From positions 28,848 through 92,847 of the forward strand of contig CAZTJC010000016.1 of NCBI GenBank assembly GCA_964613945.1: DNA of 64,000 nt. The letters are read 5' to 3'. The translations under genes and the position numbers were made by a program. Below are positions 43,748 through 52,443 of this stretch, piece by piece. The notes under the pieces were generated by a model. The model made no database searches, was not told the origin of the DNA, and saw nothing but the letters and a program-made list of their open reading frames with translations. Position 1 is the stretch's first letter; each line of letters starts with the position of its first letter. The DNA comes from JAVVHH01 sp964613945. Lineage in GTDB: Bacteria > Pseudomonadota > Alphaproteobacteria > Acetobacterales > Acetobacteraceae.

Positions 43748-44067
43748 CGGAAGTTACCAAGGGTAGTACTGGTGCAACGGCTCTGGAAGTTGTGTGGCAT
43801 CGGGCCGTCTCTCCGCATTGAATCCTGGTGGGTGATCACTGGGCCGAAATGAAACCGGAAGCTGCGTGATCCACCAGGAATGATCGACTGGATGCCCGGT
43901 ATATGCCCTGATCCCTCCTGGGGCTGATCACGATGCACATGAGCATGGTCGCAATGCAGTGATGTCCGGCTTGGTGTCATTCAAGCCGGGCTAGGTTCCC
44001 CGGGGTAAGGCGACACATCATGTCGGCGAGGTTGCTGCCCAACTTCTCGCCCACGCTCGCGATCGGG
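43748..44067. other. Gene-free stretch with an inverted repeat
   Basis: I see no credible gene in these 320 bases. TCCTGGTGG-GTG-ATCAC (43823-43839) can pair with GTGATCCACCAGGA (43866-43879), giving 14 base pairs with a 3-base bulge and a 26-base loop. TGATC occurs five times between 43833 and 43929. The stretch lies downstream of the luciferase-like gene and upstream of the exported oxidoreductase, so it may hold a terminator for the former and a promoter/operator for the latter. Confidence 0.5.
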
Positions 44068-45387
44068 TCACCTGGCAGCGAACAGGTTGTCAGGCCTGGC
44101 TAGTTCCAGGTTCTCCCGCAGCGTCGTGCCCGTATACTCCGTCCGCAGCAGCCCCCGCTCTCGAAGGATCGGCGCGACGGTGTCGGCGAACAGGCGCAAC
44201 TGGCCGGGCTGCGATTCCACCAGCATGAAGCCGTCGCACGCTTCCGCCTCGAACCATTCCTGCATCTCGTCGGCCACGTCGGCGGCGGTGCCCACGTAGC
44301 TGTCCTTCGGGAAGCCGAACCGCAGCACGAACTGCCGCACCGTGAGCGCCTCGTCGCGGGCGGCGCGGAGCATCTGCGTCATGTTGCCCTTGAACCCCTC
44401 GGCCAAGCTCTCGATCGCGCCGAGCGGGAACGGGTCGTCCAAGCCGTAGCCCCGGAGGTCGAAGCCGTGAAACGAGCCGCTGAGGTACTTGATCGCGCCG
44501 TCGAGGCCGATCTGTTCCCGGCGCGCAGTCTGGATTGCCTGGGCGGCTTCTCGCGTGGGTGCGATGAGCGGGGTGCAGGCCGGGAGCAGCGCGACCGAGG
44601 CCGGGTCGCGGCCGCACTCGACCGCTCCCGTCTTCAGCTTGCGGTAGGAGTCCTGGTTCACCGCCATGCCGTAGGCGTTGGTCGTGAACACGCAGTCGAC
44701 ATGGCGTGCGGCGAACGCCAGGCCCTCGTCGGACGCCGTCGCCGTGAACACGACCGGCCGTCCCTGCTGCGACCGATGCAGGTTGAGCGGGCCCTTGCAC
44801 TCGAAATACTTGCCCTTGTGGTTCAGCGCGTGGAGCTTTTCCGGGATGAGGAAGGTGCCCGTCTCCCGGTTCTGCGGCAGCGCGTCGTCCTCGAAGCTGT
44901 CCCACAGCCCCGTTACGACGCGAAAGGCTTCCGCCCCGATCTCATACCGCTCCTTGTGGGAGATGGCGTGGAAGCGGCCGTAATTGTCGGAGGAGCCTTT
45001 GGGATCGGTCGTGACCAGGTTCCAACCGGCTCGGCCGCCACTGATGTGGTCCAGCGACAGGATCTGTCGGGCGATGTTGAACGGCTCGCAGAAGGTGGTC
45101 GACATGGTGCCGACCAGGCCGATATGCGTCGTGACGGCCGCGAGGGCGGCGAGCAGGGTGGTCGCCTCGAACCGGTCAAGGCGATGCGGCGGCGACACCT
45201 CGTCGGCCCACAGCGTGTCGGCGACGAAGAAGAAGTCCGCCTTGAACTCCTCGCCGATCAGCGCCTGTTCCTTGTGCTTCTCGAAGTTGGTGCCGGGATA
45301 GGGTGGCATCCCCGGGTTCAGCCAATCCGACCCGGTCCGGCCTGCACCCTCCGGCATGATGCCAAGCTTCATGTGACCGTTTCTCAT
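44068..45387 (-). CDS. Luciferase-like (LLM) flavin-dependent monooxygenase, NtaA/SnaA/DszA family
   Basis: 439-residue FMNH2-dependent monooxygenase. The FMN-barrel features include LGIMPEGAGRTGSDWLNPG at the N-terminus, FFFVADTLWADE, STTFCEPFNIARQILSLDHIS and GRAGWNLVTTDPKGSSDNYG, which identify the nitrilotriacetate/dibenzothiophene-sulfone monooxygenase group. ATG 45387 has GGAGGAG upstream. The family needs a separate flavin reductase, and none is visible in the window. It is the last gene of the carbamoylase operon, 50 bases after the hydrolase. It may cleave a C-N or C-S bond of an imported heterocycle or chelate. Confidence 0.9.
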   Translation of the reverse strand: MRNGHMKLGIMPEGAGRTGSDWLNPGMPPYPGTNFEKHKEQALIGEEFKADFFFVADTLWADEVSPPHRLDRFEATTLLAALAAVTTHIGLVGTMSTTFCEPFNIARQILSLDHISGGRAGWNLVTTDPKGSSDNYGRFHAISHKERYEIGAEAFRVVTGLWDSFEDDALPQNRETGTFLIPEKLHALNHKGKYFECKGPLNLHRSQQGRPVVFTATASDEGLAFAARHVDCVFTTNAYGMAVNQDSYRKLKTGAVECGRDPASVALLPACTPLIAPTREAAQAIQTARREQIGLDGAIKYLSGSFHGFDLRGYGLDDPFPLGAIESLAEGFKGNMTQMLRAARDEALTVRQFVLRFGFPKDSYVGTAADVADEMQEWFEAEACDGFMLVESQPGQLRLFADTVAPILRERGLLRTEYTGTTLRENLELARPDNLFAAR

Positions 45388-45437
45388 GGTGTCTCCTCCA
45401 GATCGTCTCGCCGGCTCGAGACTGGGAAAGCAGGGTG

Positions 45438-46277
45438 TTACTGGAGCGGCGATGACGGCGCTGGCGCTCGATCCGGACCGCTTGCGGACTTGCCGATGAG
45501 AAAATTCCGGATGGCAGCGCCGATCAGGTCAGGCGTGACCAGATGCGCGTTGTGTCCCCCGTACGGGAGCAGCTGCAGCGTAGCCCCGTTGATCCGTTCG
45601 GCGAGTTCCTCCGAGCAGTGCGGCGGAGTGCTGATGTCGTCCTCCAAACCGAGAACCAGCGTCGGCGCCCGAATCTGTTGTAGCGAGGCGCGGCGCTCGT
45701 GCCGGAGGCACGCGTCGATCCGTTGCAACATCGTATCGGTGCCCACGAAAGTCGCCAGCAACCCAGGGAGCGCCGCCCGTAACGTCTCGTCGTTGTCTCG
45801 GATCCAGCGCGGGGGATAGATGCCGATCGGGCCTGTGCGGAGGAAGTGCTCCGCTCCCATGGCGACCAGAACTTCCCGGCGAGCGGACATGACGCGGTCG
45901 AAGTAGCTGTCGTGACCCGGCCAGCTGGCATAGACGACAAGGCGGGAGACACGCTCCGGGTAGTCGGCCGCGATTGCCTGCACCACCGCGCCGCCAAGGG
46001 AATGACCGACGAGGCGCGCGCGCGCGATACCCAGCCGGTCCATGAAAGCCAGGACATCGGCTGCGATCTCATCGACGGAACACGGCCCGTTCCGCGGCCC
46101 ACTGCCGCCCATGCCTAAGTGGTCGTGAGTCAGGACGCGGAGGTGCGGCGCGAGGATCTTGGCCACCGTGTGCCAGGGTGCGGCCAGGCCGTTGAGGCCC
46201 GAAACTAGGAGAACCGGCTCGCCTGAACCTTGCTCCTCGTAGTGTAGCTCGCCCCGGCCGATGTCGAGGGTCGGCAT
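45438..46277 (-). CDS. Alpha/beta hydrolase (RutD/3-oxoadipate enol-lactonase-like)
   Basis: 279-residue alpha/beta hydrolase. The nucleophile elbow is LVGHSLGGAVVQA, the acid is probably in LGLEDDISTPPH and the His in GGHNAHLV. The N-terminal HYEEQGSGEPVLLVSGLNG is typical of RutD and PcaD relatives. The ATG overlaps the amidohydrolase stop by one base. Position next to an amidohydrolase and a luciferase-like enzyme recalls pyrimidine (Rut) gene sets, but rutA, rutB and rutC counterparts are not recognisable. It likely hydrolyses an amide, ester or carbamate intermediate. Confidence 0.88.
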   Translation of the reverse strand: MPTLDIGRGELHYEEQGSGEPVLLVSGLNGLAAPWHTVAKILAPHLRVLTHDHLGMGGSGPRNGPCSVDEIAADVLAFMDRLGIARARLVGHSLGGAVVQAIAADYPERVSRLVVYASWPGHDSYFDRVMSARREVLVAMGAEHFLRTGPIGIYPPRWIRDNDETLRAALPGLLATFVGTDTMLQRIDACLRHERRASLQQIRAPTLVLGLEDDISTPPHCSEELAERINGATLQLLPYGGHNAHLVTPDLIGAAIRNFLIGKSASGPDRAPAPSSPLQ

Positions 46278-47650
46278 CAGCGCGGCATCGCCTGCCGCGC
46301 TTCTGGCAAATCCCAGATGCGCTCGATGGCGGCCGACCCGGCCGCGCAGATCGCGGCTTCATCGGCGCCGAGCAGGCTGCCCTCGTCGATCAGGACGCGC
46401 CCGTCCACAATTACCTGCGCCACGTCGGCCCGGTTTGCCAGCGCGATCAGCCCCCGCCGAGGGTCGGAGAACGGATGCAACATGGGGTGGACGAGGTCGA
46501 TCACGGTGAGGTCGGCGGTGGCGCCGGGCTCGATCCGGCCTAGATCGGGGCGAGCGACGCAGTCGGCTGCGGTGGCGGTCACGGAGTCGATCAGCTCCGG
46601 CGACGTTGCCACGCCGGCATCCGCGGCGGCGATCTTGGAGATGAGGGATGCCGCGTTCAGCTCACCGAGCAGGTCCATATTGTAGCCGTCGGTACCGACG
46701 GCGGTGCGGATTCCGGCACGCGCGAAGCGGCCGAACGCCGCGGTGACGCCGGTGCGGGCGAACACGCGGGGGCAGTTCAGCACGGTGGCGCCCCGCGCTG
46801 CCATCAGGCGCAGGTCCTCGTCGCTGGACGCGATGCAGTGCGCGGCCAGCAGGTCCGGCGTCAGGAGGCCGAGCCAGTCGAGATACTCGGCAGGCGTGCG
46901 GCCACCATAGCGCTGGCCGATGGTGGCGACCTCCTCGGCACTCTGTGCCAGGTGGGTCGTGATCGGCACGCCGAGTTCGCGCGCGCGGGCGGCGCAGGCG
47001 CGCAGCAGGTCCGGCCCGCAGGTGTCGGTGGCGTGCGGGCTCATCGCCAGGCGGATGCGGCCATTCGCCTGGCCGTTCCAGCGTGCATACAGCGCGTTCC
47101 AGGTGTCGAGATCGGCCTGGCCGTCATCCCCGGCGTAGCGCACGACGCCGTTCTCACCGGCCTTGGCGTCGCCGGTCGAGAGCAGGTAGGGCGCTCCCCA
47201 GAACCGGATGCCGAGTTCGGCCGCGGCGTCGAACATCTCCGGCAACCCGTTGCGAAACGGCTCCATGACGCTGGTGGCGCCACCCTTGAGCAGTTGCAGG
47301 ATGCCCAGCCGGGCGATGGCCATGCGCTCGTCGGGTGAGAGGATCTCGAGGCCGCGCCGGGTCAGCGGCATGAGCACGGTGTAGACGATGGAGCGGCTGC
47401 CCTGGCGCCCGTTGCCGTCCTCGGTGTGGGTGCGCGCGACCGCCTCGCTGAAGCAATGGTTATGGAGGTTCATCAGCCCGGGCAGCACGAAACGGTTCGG
47501 CCGGTCGTAGACGATGTCGGCCACCGGTCGGTCTGGCTGCACCGCCGCGATCCGGTTGCCCTCGAGCAGCACCCAGTGGTCGCGCAGGATATATTGCGCG
47601 CCGTCGCGCCGGGCCAGGACATGGCGGCCGAGGATGGCGGTGGTCGTCAT
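46277..47650 (-). CDS. Amidohydrolase/deaminase (TrzA/AtzA/SsnA group)
   Basis: 457-residue metal-dependent amidohydrolase. Ligands are visible as HxH in LMNLHNHCFSE, His in ITTHLAQSAEE, His in AAHCIASSDED and Asp in AVGTDGYNMDLLGE. The C-terminal PDLGRIEPGATADLTVIDL is the usual deaminase composite-domain end. The family deaminates or hydrolyses cyclic N-heterocycles such as guanine, cytosine, triazines and hydantoins. ATG 47650 overlaps the racemase stop (ATGA). In this operon it may open or deaminate a cyclic ureide. It is not the classic dihydropyrimidinase-type hydantoinase. Confidence 0.9.
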   Translation of the reverse strand: MTTTAILGRHVLARRDGAQYILRDHWVLLEGNRIAAVQPDRPVADIVYDRPNRFVLPGLMNLHNHCFSEAVARTHTEDGNGRQGSRSIVYTVLMPLTRRGLEILSPDERMAIARLGILQLLKGGATSVMEPFRNGLPEMFDAAAELGIRFWGAPYLLSTGDAKAGENGVVRYAGDDGQADLDTWNALYARWNGQANGRIRLAMSPHATDTCGPDLLRACAARARELGVPITTHLAQSAEEVATIGQRYGGRTPAEYLDWLGLLTPDLLAAHCIASSDEDLRLMAARGATVLNCPRVFARTGVTAAFGRFARAGIRTAVGTDGYNMDLLGELNAASLISKIAAADAGVATSPELIDSVTATAADCVARPDLGRIEPGATADLTVIDLVHPMLHPFSDPRRGLIALANRADVAQVIVDGRVLIDEGSLLGADEAAICAAGSAAIERIWDLPEARQAMPR

Positions 47651-48303
47651 GCCGCGCCCCTGAGCAGCACGGCGCCGAGTGCCGCCGCAACGGCCTGCTG
47701 GCTGGGCTCCACCACGGGGCGGCCACACGCCGCAGCGATGGCTTCGCGGTGCCGCGCCATGCCCGCGCAGCCGAGCACGATCACGTCGGCGCCCTGCTCG
47801 CGCACCAGCGCCCGGCCCGCCTCGGCCAGCGTCGCGCCCACCGCTTCGCTGGCGCTGTCCGCAGCCGACAGCTCCACCGGCCACGACCCGGCGTATCGTC
47901 CCTCGATCCCCATCTGCCGCACCATTCGCTGCTGCCGACGCACGGACGAGGCGGAGAGCGCGACGATGCCGAACCGCTCGCCCAAGGTGAGCGCGCGGAG
48001 TAGACCCCATTCGGCGATGCCCATGACGGGGCGGCCTCCCGCAGCTTCCCGCACCGCATGCAGACCCGGATCGCTGAAGCATGCCAGCACGAACGCGTCG
48101 GCCACCTCGCGCTCCACCAGGCGGCAAAGCGGGACGATCACGCTATCCGCGTCGCGTTGGGTGGCGATGCCGGGTGGTCCCTCGGCCAGCGTCACGCAGG
48201 CAATGGCGGGGCCACCGGGGAGCCGCAGCGGCGCCACGGCTTCGCTGATCGCCGCCGTGACGCGCTCCGAGCTGTTCGGGTTGACCACCAGGATGCGGCT
48301 CAC
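47647..48303 (-). CDS. Asp/Glu/hydantoin racemase family protein (HyuE-like)
   Basis: 218-residue racemase-fold protein. The N-terminal RILVVNPNSSERVTAAI is the signature of hydantoin racemase and allantoin racemase. The two catalytic cysteines are in FVLACFSDPGLHA and VIVLGCAGMARH. GTG 48303 overlaps the deacetylase stop (GTGA), and its own stop overlaps the amidohydrolase start. It would interconvert the enantiomers of a 5-substituted hydantoin or allantoin, supplying the D-form for the carbamoylase at 53295. Confidence 0.9.
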   Translation of the reverse strand: MSRILVVNPNSSERVTAAISEAVAPLRLPGGPAIACVTLAEGPPGIATQRDADSVIVPLCRLVEREVADAFVLACFSDPGLHAVREAAGGRPVMGIAEWGLLRALTLGERFGIVALSASSVRRQQRMVRQMGIEGRYAGSWPVELSAADSASEAVGATLAEAGRALVREQGADVIVLGCAGMARHREAIAAACGRPVVEPSQQAVAAALGAVLLRGAA

Positions 48304-49187
48304 GCGCCGGTGGCCTCGTGCCGCAGGAAGTTGGCCGCGATCTCCTGCCCGGTCGTGATCCACAGATCCGGGTAGGCCTGCGCGTATTGCAGGAACTCCC
48401 GCAGCAGCCGCAGCCGCATCGGGCGGCCGGAGCATTGCGGATGCAGCACGGTGGTGATCAAGCCGCCCCAGTCGCGAGTCTCGTCCAGCTCGTCCTTCCA
48501 GATCGACAGCACGTGCTCCTTGGGGAAGATCGGGCGCGGCGAGAAGCGGGCCGACAAGCCGTGCATCCAGTCGTCGTAGGAGGGCGTCACCGGCAGTTCG
48601 ATCGTGCCGGGCGAGCCGTCGGCCAGCACGTGCCGATAGGGGCGGACGTCGTCGCGGAATGACGAGGTATAGACGATCCCCCGCGCCTTCAGCAGCGCCA
48701 GCAGCCCGGCGGTGAACTCGCCGAACGGCGCGCGGTAGCCGGTCGGCACAATGCCCAGGCGCCGCTTCAGCGTGTCGAAGCCGCGGTCCACTTCCTCGGT
48801 GATCCAGGGATCGCCCGGGTCGGGCAGGAGGTGATGGTAGCCGTGATGGCCGATCTCGTGGCCACGCTTGAGCACGTCCTCGGCCATGGCCGGATAGGCG
48901 TCGACCGCCCAGCCGGTGGTGAAAAAGGTTGCCTTGAGGTCGAGTTGGTCAAGCAACTCCAGCAGGCGAGGCACGCCGACGCGGGCCTCAAACGAGCCCC
49001 AGCTCATCGTGATCAGCCGTTCGGCGTGGGCGGCTTCCTTGGACGTCCAGGCGCTCTCGGCGTCGATGTCGAAGCTGAGGAACATGGCGGCCCGGTATGG
49101 CTCCGGCCAGGGATACTCCGGCGCGGGCGGCGCCGGGTTGGCGGGGCGGACGGGGATGGAGTCGAGTTGCTCGCGGGTGAAGGGCAT
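48300..49187 (-). CDS. Polysaccharide-deacetylase-fold hydrolase, imidase/PuuE-like
   Basis: 295-residue NodB-fold hydrolase. AAMFLSFDIDAESAW carries the metal-site Asp, and EIGHHGYHHLLPDP the His motif. GYRAPFGEF is the third conserved block. The arrangement is close to PuuE-like enzymes and cyclic imidases rather than chitin deacetylases, and there is no signal peptide, so it acts in the cytoplasm. ATG 49187 is preferred; a GTG at 49196 overlapping the upstream stop is possible. In the operon it is a candidate ring-opening enzyme for a cyclic imide or hydantoin. Confidence 0.87.
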   Translation of the reverse strand: MPFTREQLDSIPVRPANPAPPAPEYPWPEPYRAAMFLSFDIDAESAWTSKEAAHAERLITMSWGSFEARVGVPRLLELLDQLDLKATFFTTGWAVDAYPAMAEDVLKRGHEIGHHGYHHLLPDPGDPWITEEVDRGFDTLKRRLGIVPTGYRAPFGEFTAGLLALLKARGIVYTSSFRDDVRPYRHVLADGSPGTIELPVTPSYDDWMHGLSARFSPRPIFPKEHVLSIWKDELDETRDWGGLITTVLHPQCSGRPMRLRLLREFLQYAQAYPDLWITTGQEIAANFLRHEATGA

Positions 49188-49192
49188 GGCGC

Positions 49193-50014
49193 TCACTGAC
49201 CTGCGTTGATCGTTGCGCGCTCGACGCCCATGCCGTCCAGCTGCCACTTGGCCAGCAGCTTGGCGTAGGAGTCATCGGCGATCATCGCGTCGAGCGCGCC
49301 GGAGAGGGCCTTCTGCAAGCCGTCCGCCTTCGGGCCGGTGGCGATGCCGGTGTATTGCGTTGCGATCGGCTTGCCGAGGCCGACAAAGATACCGGGGTCC
49401 TGGCCCATGACATAGGGCAGGGTCTCGCCGCCTTGGACGGCGGCGTCGATCCGGCCTTGGCGGAGCTGGGTGCGGGCATCGGCCGAGCCTTCCGTGCCGA
49501 CGAACACCACCGGCTTGTCCTCCGGGCAGTTCGCCTTGCTCCAGGCGGCGATCTCCCCCGGGAAGTTGGTGCGACGGCTGGCGCCGACCTTCTTGCCACA
49601 CAACGCCTTCATGTCCGCGAACTCGGCGGCGCGGGAAGCCTGGGCGAGGAATTGCGGCCCGCTCTTGAGATAGTCGACAAAAGACGCGGTGTCGTGCCGG
49701 GTCGCGACGTCGGACATGCCGGACAGGACCATGTCGACGCGGTCGGTGGCGATGGCGGGCATCATCTGGTCGAACGAGGTCTCCTGCCAGGCGAGCTTGA
49801 GCCCGAGCTTGGCGGCCAACGCCTCGCCCAGTTCGACGTCGAAGCCGGTCAGCTTGCCGGTGGCCGGGTCCTTGTATTCGAGCGGCGGGTAGTTGGGGAC
49901 GATTGCCACGCGCAGCGTTTTCGAGCTGGCCACGGACGGCGGTAGGCCCTGGGCGTGAAGCGAGGCCGGGCAGGCGAGCGACAACGCTAAGACGGCGAGG
50001 ATCGGATGTTTCAT
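49193..50014 (-). CDS. Amino acid ABC substrate-binding protein (SBP family 3), copy 3 of 3
   Basis: 273-residue receptor with a Sec signal (ILAVLALSLACPASLHAQG). It has PPLEYKDPATGKLTGFDVELGE, then a Cys pair spaced C-x23-C (from LCGKKVGASRRT to WSKANC) that is identical in spacing in all three binding proteins of this operon and probably forms a disulfide. RQGRIDAAVQGGETLPYVM follows. It is the last of three tandem receptors that appear to serve a single permease/ATPase pair. Confidence 0.92.
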   Translation of the reverse strand: MKHPILAVLALSLACPASLHAQGLPPSVASSKTLRVAIVPNYPPLEYKDPATGKLTGFDVELGEALAAKLGLKLAWQETSFDQMMPAIATDRVDMVLSGMSDVATRHDTASFVDYLKSGPQFLAQASRAAEFADMKALCGKKVGASRRTNFPGEIAAWSKANCPEDKPVVFVGTEGSADARTQLRQGRIDAAVQGGETLPYVMGQDPGIFVGLGKPIATQYTGIATGPKADGLQKALSGALDAMIADDSYAKLLAKWQLDGMGVERATINAGQ

Positions 50015-50027
50015 TGACGCAGCTCCA

Positions 50028-50822
50028 TCAAGGGGCGGGATTGGACAAGGCGGCAGCGTCCGAGTTTTCGGTCAGCCCGTGTTTGGCCAGTGCGGCGGCA
50101 TATGAACCGTCGGCGACGGCGTCGCGCAGCGCCGCCGCCACGTCGTGCCGCAGCGAGGCCGATGATTTCGGGAAAGCAATGGCGATACTGAGGGCCGCCA
50201 AAGGCTTGCCGATGCGGACGTAGCGATCCTTCTCCTGCTCGAAAGTCCAAGGCACGGATTCGCTGCTCTGTACGACGGCGTCCACCCGGCCTTGGCCAAG
50301 TTGCAGCCGGGCGGCCTGGGTGCCGTCGGTGTTCTCCACCGTAATCGGTGGCTTTCCGGCGGGCAGGCAGTTCGCCGTGCTCCACTCCCGCATGCGGTCG
50401 GCAAAGCCGTTGCGTCGGTTGGCCCCGAGCTTCTGGCCGCAGAGATCGAGCAGCGAAGCGATCGGGGCGTGGCTGGTCACCGTGTAGGCCTGGATCCCGG
50501 ACTGCAGGTAGTCGATGTAGTCCAGCCGATCGCGCGAGGCTGGCTCGTCCAGCAGGGAGAAGGCGAGGTCGACGCGGCCTGTGAGCAGGGCGGGAATGGC
50601 TTGCTCGTAGGACGTGTCCTGCCACTCGATGGGACGTCCGAGCTTGCGGCCGACATAGGTCGCCAGGTCGACGTCGACGCCGGCGATCGCGCCGGTTTCG
50701 GGCACCTTGTAGGCCATCGGCGGGAAAGAGGCGAAGAGCGCGATGCGCAGCGGCGGACCTTCCGCCCGTCCCACGCCCGTCGACAGCAGGATGGCACATC
50801 CGGCGAGGAACAGGCGGCGCAT
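50028..50822 (-). CDS. Amino acid ABC substrate-binding protein (SBP family 3), copy 2 of 3
   Basis: 264-residue receptor with signal RRLFLAGCAILLSTGVGRAEG. It shows IAGVDVDLATYVGRKLG, the C-x23-C pair (DLCGQKLGANRRN to WSTANC) and GQGRVDAVVQSSESVPW. It is the most divergent of the three tandem receptors. The start overlaps the ATPase stop by one base. The signal ends in a VGRA-E type cleavage site. A lipobox is not convincing. Confidence 0.9.
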   Translation of the reverse strand: MRRLFLAGCAILLSTGVGRAEGPPLRIALFASFPPMAYKVPETGAIAGVDVDLATYVGRKLGRPIEWQDTSYEQAIPALLTGRVDLAFSLLDEPASRDRLDYIDYLQSGIQAYTVTSHAPIASLLDLCGQKLGANRRNGFADRMREWSTANCLPAGKPPITVENTDGTQAARLQLGQGRVDAVVQSSESVPWTFEQEKDRYVRIGKPLAALSIAIAFPKSSASLRHDVAAALRDAVADGSYAAALAKHGLTENSDAAALSNPAP

Positions 50823-51601
50823 CAGCCGAGCACCGCGGACAGGAAAGCCTGCGTGCGCGCCTCCCGGGGCGTGCCGAGCACCTGGGCGGGCGGCCCGCTC
50901 TCCACGATGACGCCGGCGTCCATATACACCACCGTATCGGCGACCTCGCGGGCGAACCCGAGTTCGTGGGTGACGATCATCATGGTCATTCCATCTTTTG
51001 CCAATTCCTTGATCACCGCCAGCACCTCGCCGACCAACTCCGGATCGAGCGCCGAGGTCGGTTCGTCGAACAGCATCAGGGCAGGGCGCATCGCCAGGGC
51101 CCGCGCGATGGCCACCCGTTGCTGCTGCCCGCCTGATAGTTGCGCCGGATAGTTCGATGCCTTGTCGAGCAGGCCGACCCGGCGCAGTAGTTCCATTGCG
51201 TCTGCCCGTGCTTCCGCAGGCTTGCGCCGCTGTACCTGGATCGGCCCTTCGGTGACATTCTCCAGCGCCGTTTTATGCGGGAACAGGTTGAACCGCTGGA
51301 ACACCATGCCGGTTCGGCCTCGCTGACGGGCGATCTCGGCTTCCGACATCGCGTGCAGCTTGCCCTGCCGCTCGACGACGCCGAGCAGTTCGCCGTCGAG
51401 CCAGATGGCCCCACCGTCGAGCTTGGCGAGCTGATTGACGCAGCGGAGCAAGGTCGTCTTGCCCGAGCCCGACGCGCCGATGAGGCACAGCACTTCGCCG
51501 TGCCACACGTCTAGCGACACGCCCCGCAGCGCCTGGAACGGGCCGAACGACTTCCTGGCATCGCGGATGGCGACCAACGGCTTGGCATCGGACCCGCTCA
51601 T
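50822..51601 (-). CDS. Polar amino acid ABC transporter ATPase (GlnQ/HisP-like)
   Basis: 259-residue ATPase. Walker A is GASGSGKTTLLRC, the Q-loop is in GMVFQRFNLFPH, the signature is LSGGQQQRVAIARAL, and Walker B is LMLFDEPTSALDPELV. It is the only polar-amino-acid-type ATPase in the window, although three sets of matching permeases are present. ATG 51601 overlaps the permease stop. It certainly serves the permease encoded at 51598 and might also serve the two importers without their own ATPase. Confidence 0.94.
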   Translation of the reverse strand: MSGSDAKPLVAIRDARKSFGPFQALRGVSLDVWHGEVLCLIGASGSGKTTLLRCVNQLAKLDGGAIWLDGELLGVVERQGKLHAMSEAEIARQRGRTGMVFQRFNLFPHKTALENVTEGPIQVQRRKPAEARADAMELLRRVGLLDKASNYPAQLSGGQQQRVAIARALAMRPALMLFDEPTSALDPELVGEVLAVIKELAKDGMTMMIVTHELGFAREVADTVVYMDAGVIVESGPPAQVLGTPREARTQAFLSAVLG

Positions 51602-52443
51602 CGTGCGGTTCCTCGCGAGAAGAACCGCTCCAGCAGTATCTGCAGGGGAGTCAGGATCGAAACGACCAGCAGGTACCAGAGCCCGGCCACGATCAGCAGC
51701 TCGATGACACGCGAGTTCGCGTAATAGATGTTCTCAGCCGCGTGCAGCACCTCCGGATACTGGATCACGCTGGCGAGCGAGGTAGCCTTGACCATGCCGA
51801 TGAACTCGTTGCCGAGCGGCGGCAGCACCACACGCATCGCCTGCGGCAAGATGATCCGCCGCAGCGCCTTGAGCCGGCCCATGCCGATGGCGGACGCCGC
51901 CTCGTATTGACCGCTATCGACCGACAACATGCCCGCCCGCATCACCTCGGAGGTGTAGGCGGCCTGGTTCAAACCCAGGCCGAGCAGGGCGGCGAGGAAC
52001 GGCGTCATGATGTCCACGGCGCGTCCCGACCAGATTCCGGGGATACCCAGCACGGGAAACACCAAGGCCAGGTTGAACCAAAGCAGAAGCTGCAGGATCA
52101 ACGGGGTGCCGCGGAACAACCAAGTGTAGAAAACGGCGACGGAGGCCAGCACCGGGTTGGGGGAAAGCCGCATCACCGCGATGACGATGCCGAGGACGAT
52201 TCCCAGCGCCATGGCCAGCACCGCCATCACCATCGTGTTGACGATCCCGGTAAGGATGACCGGCACGGTGATGAAGCGGCCGACATAGCTCCACTCGATC
52301 TGCCCCTGGGCGAACGCGCGCGCGAGCAGGGTGAAGACGGCCAGGATGAGCGCCACCGCCACCCACCGTCCCCAGTGCATCCGCCGGGCGACCGGTAGGC
52401 CGGACAGATCCGGAAACTGATAAGAGAGCTTCGTTGCGCTCAT
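51598..52443 (-). CDS. Polar amino acid ABC transporter permease
   Basis: 281-residue permease, longer at the N-terminus than the other HisMQ-type permeases here: a cytoplasmic stretch (SATKLSYQFPDLSGLPVARR) and an additional helix precede the conserved core. The core has FYTWLFRGTPLILQLLLWF and the coupling loop EAASAIGMGRLKALRRIILPQ. Only one permease is encoded with this ATPase, so it presumably forms a homodimer. The ATG overlaps the upstream binding-protein stop (ATGA). Confidence 0.92.
   Translation of the reverse strand: MSATKLSYQFPDLSGLPVARRMHWGRWVAVALILAVFTLLARAFAQGQIEWSYVGRFITVPVILTGIVNTMVMAVLAMALGIVLGIVIAVMRLSPNPVLASVAVFYTWLFRGTPLILQLLLWFNLALVFPVLGIPGIWSGRAVDIMTPFLAALLGLGLNQAAYTSEVMRAGMLSVDSGQYEAASAIGMGRLKALRRIILPQAMRVVLPPLGNEFIGMVKATSLASVIQYPEVLHAAENIYYANSRVIELLIVAGLWYLLVVSILTPLQILLERFFSRGTAR

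Noticed and set aside
44068..46277. Rut pyrimidine degradation operon
   Set aside because: The luciferase-like enzyme belongs to the NtaA/DszA group rather than RutA by its motifs, and RutB, RutC and RutE counterparts are not recognisable.
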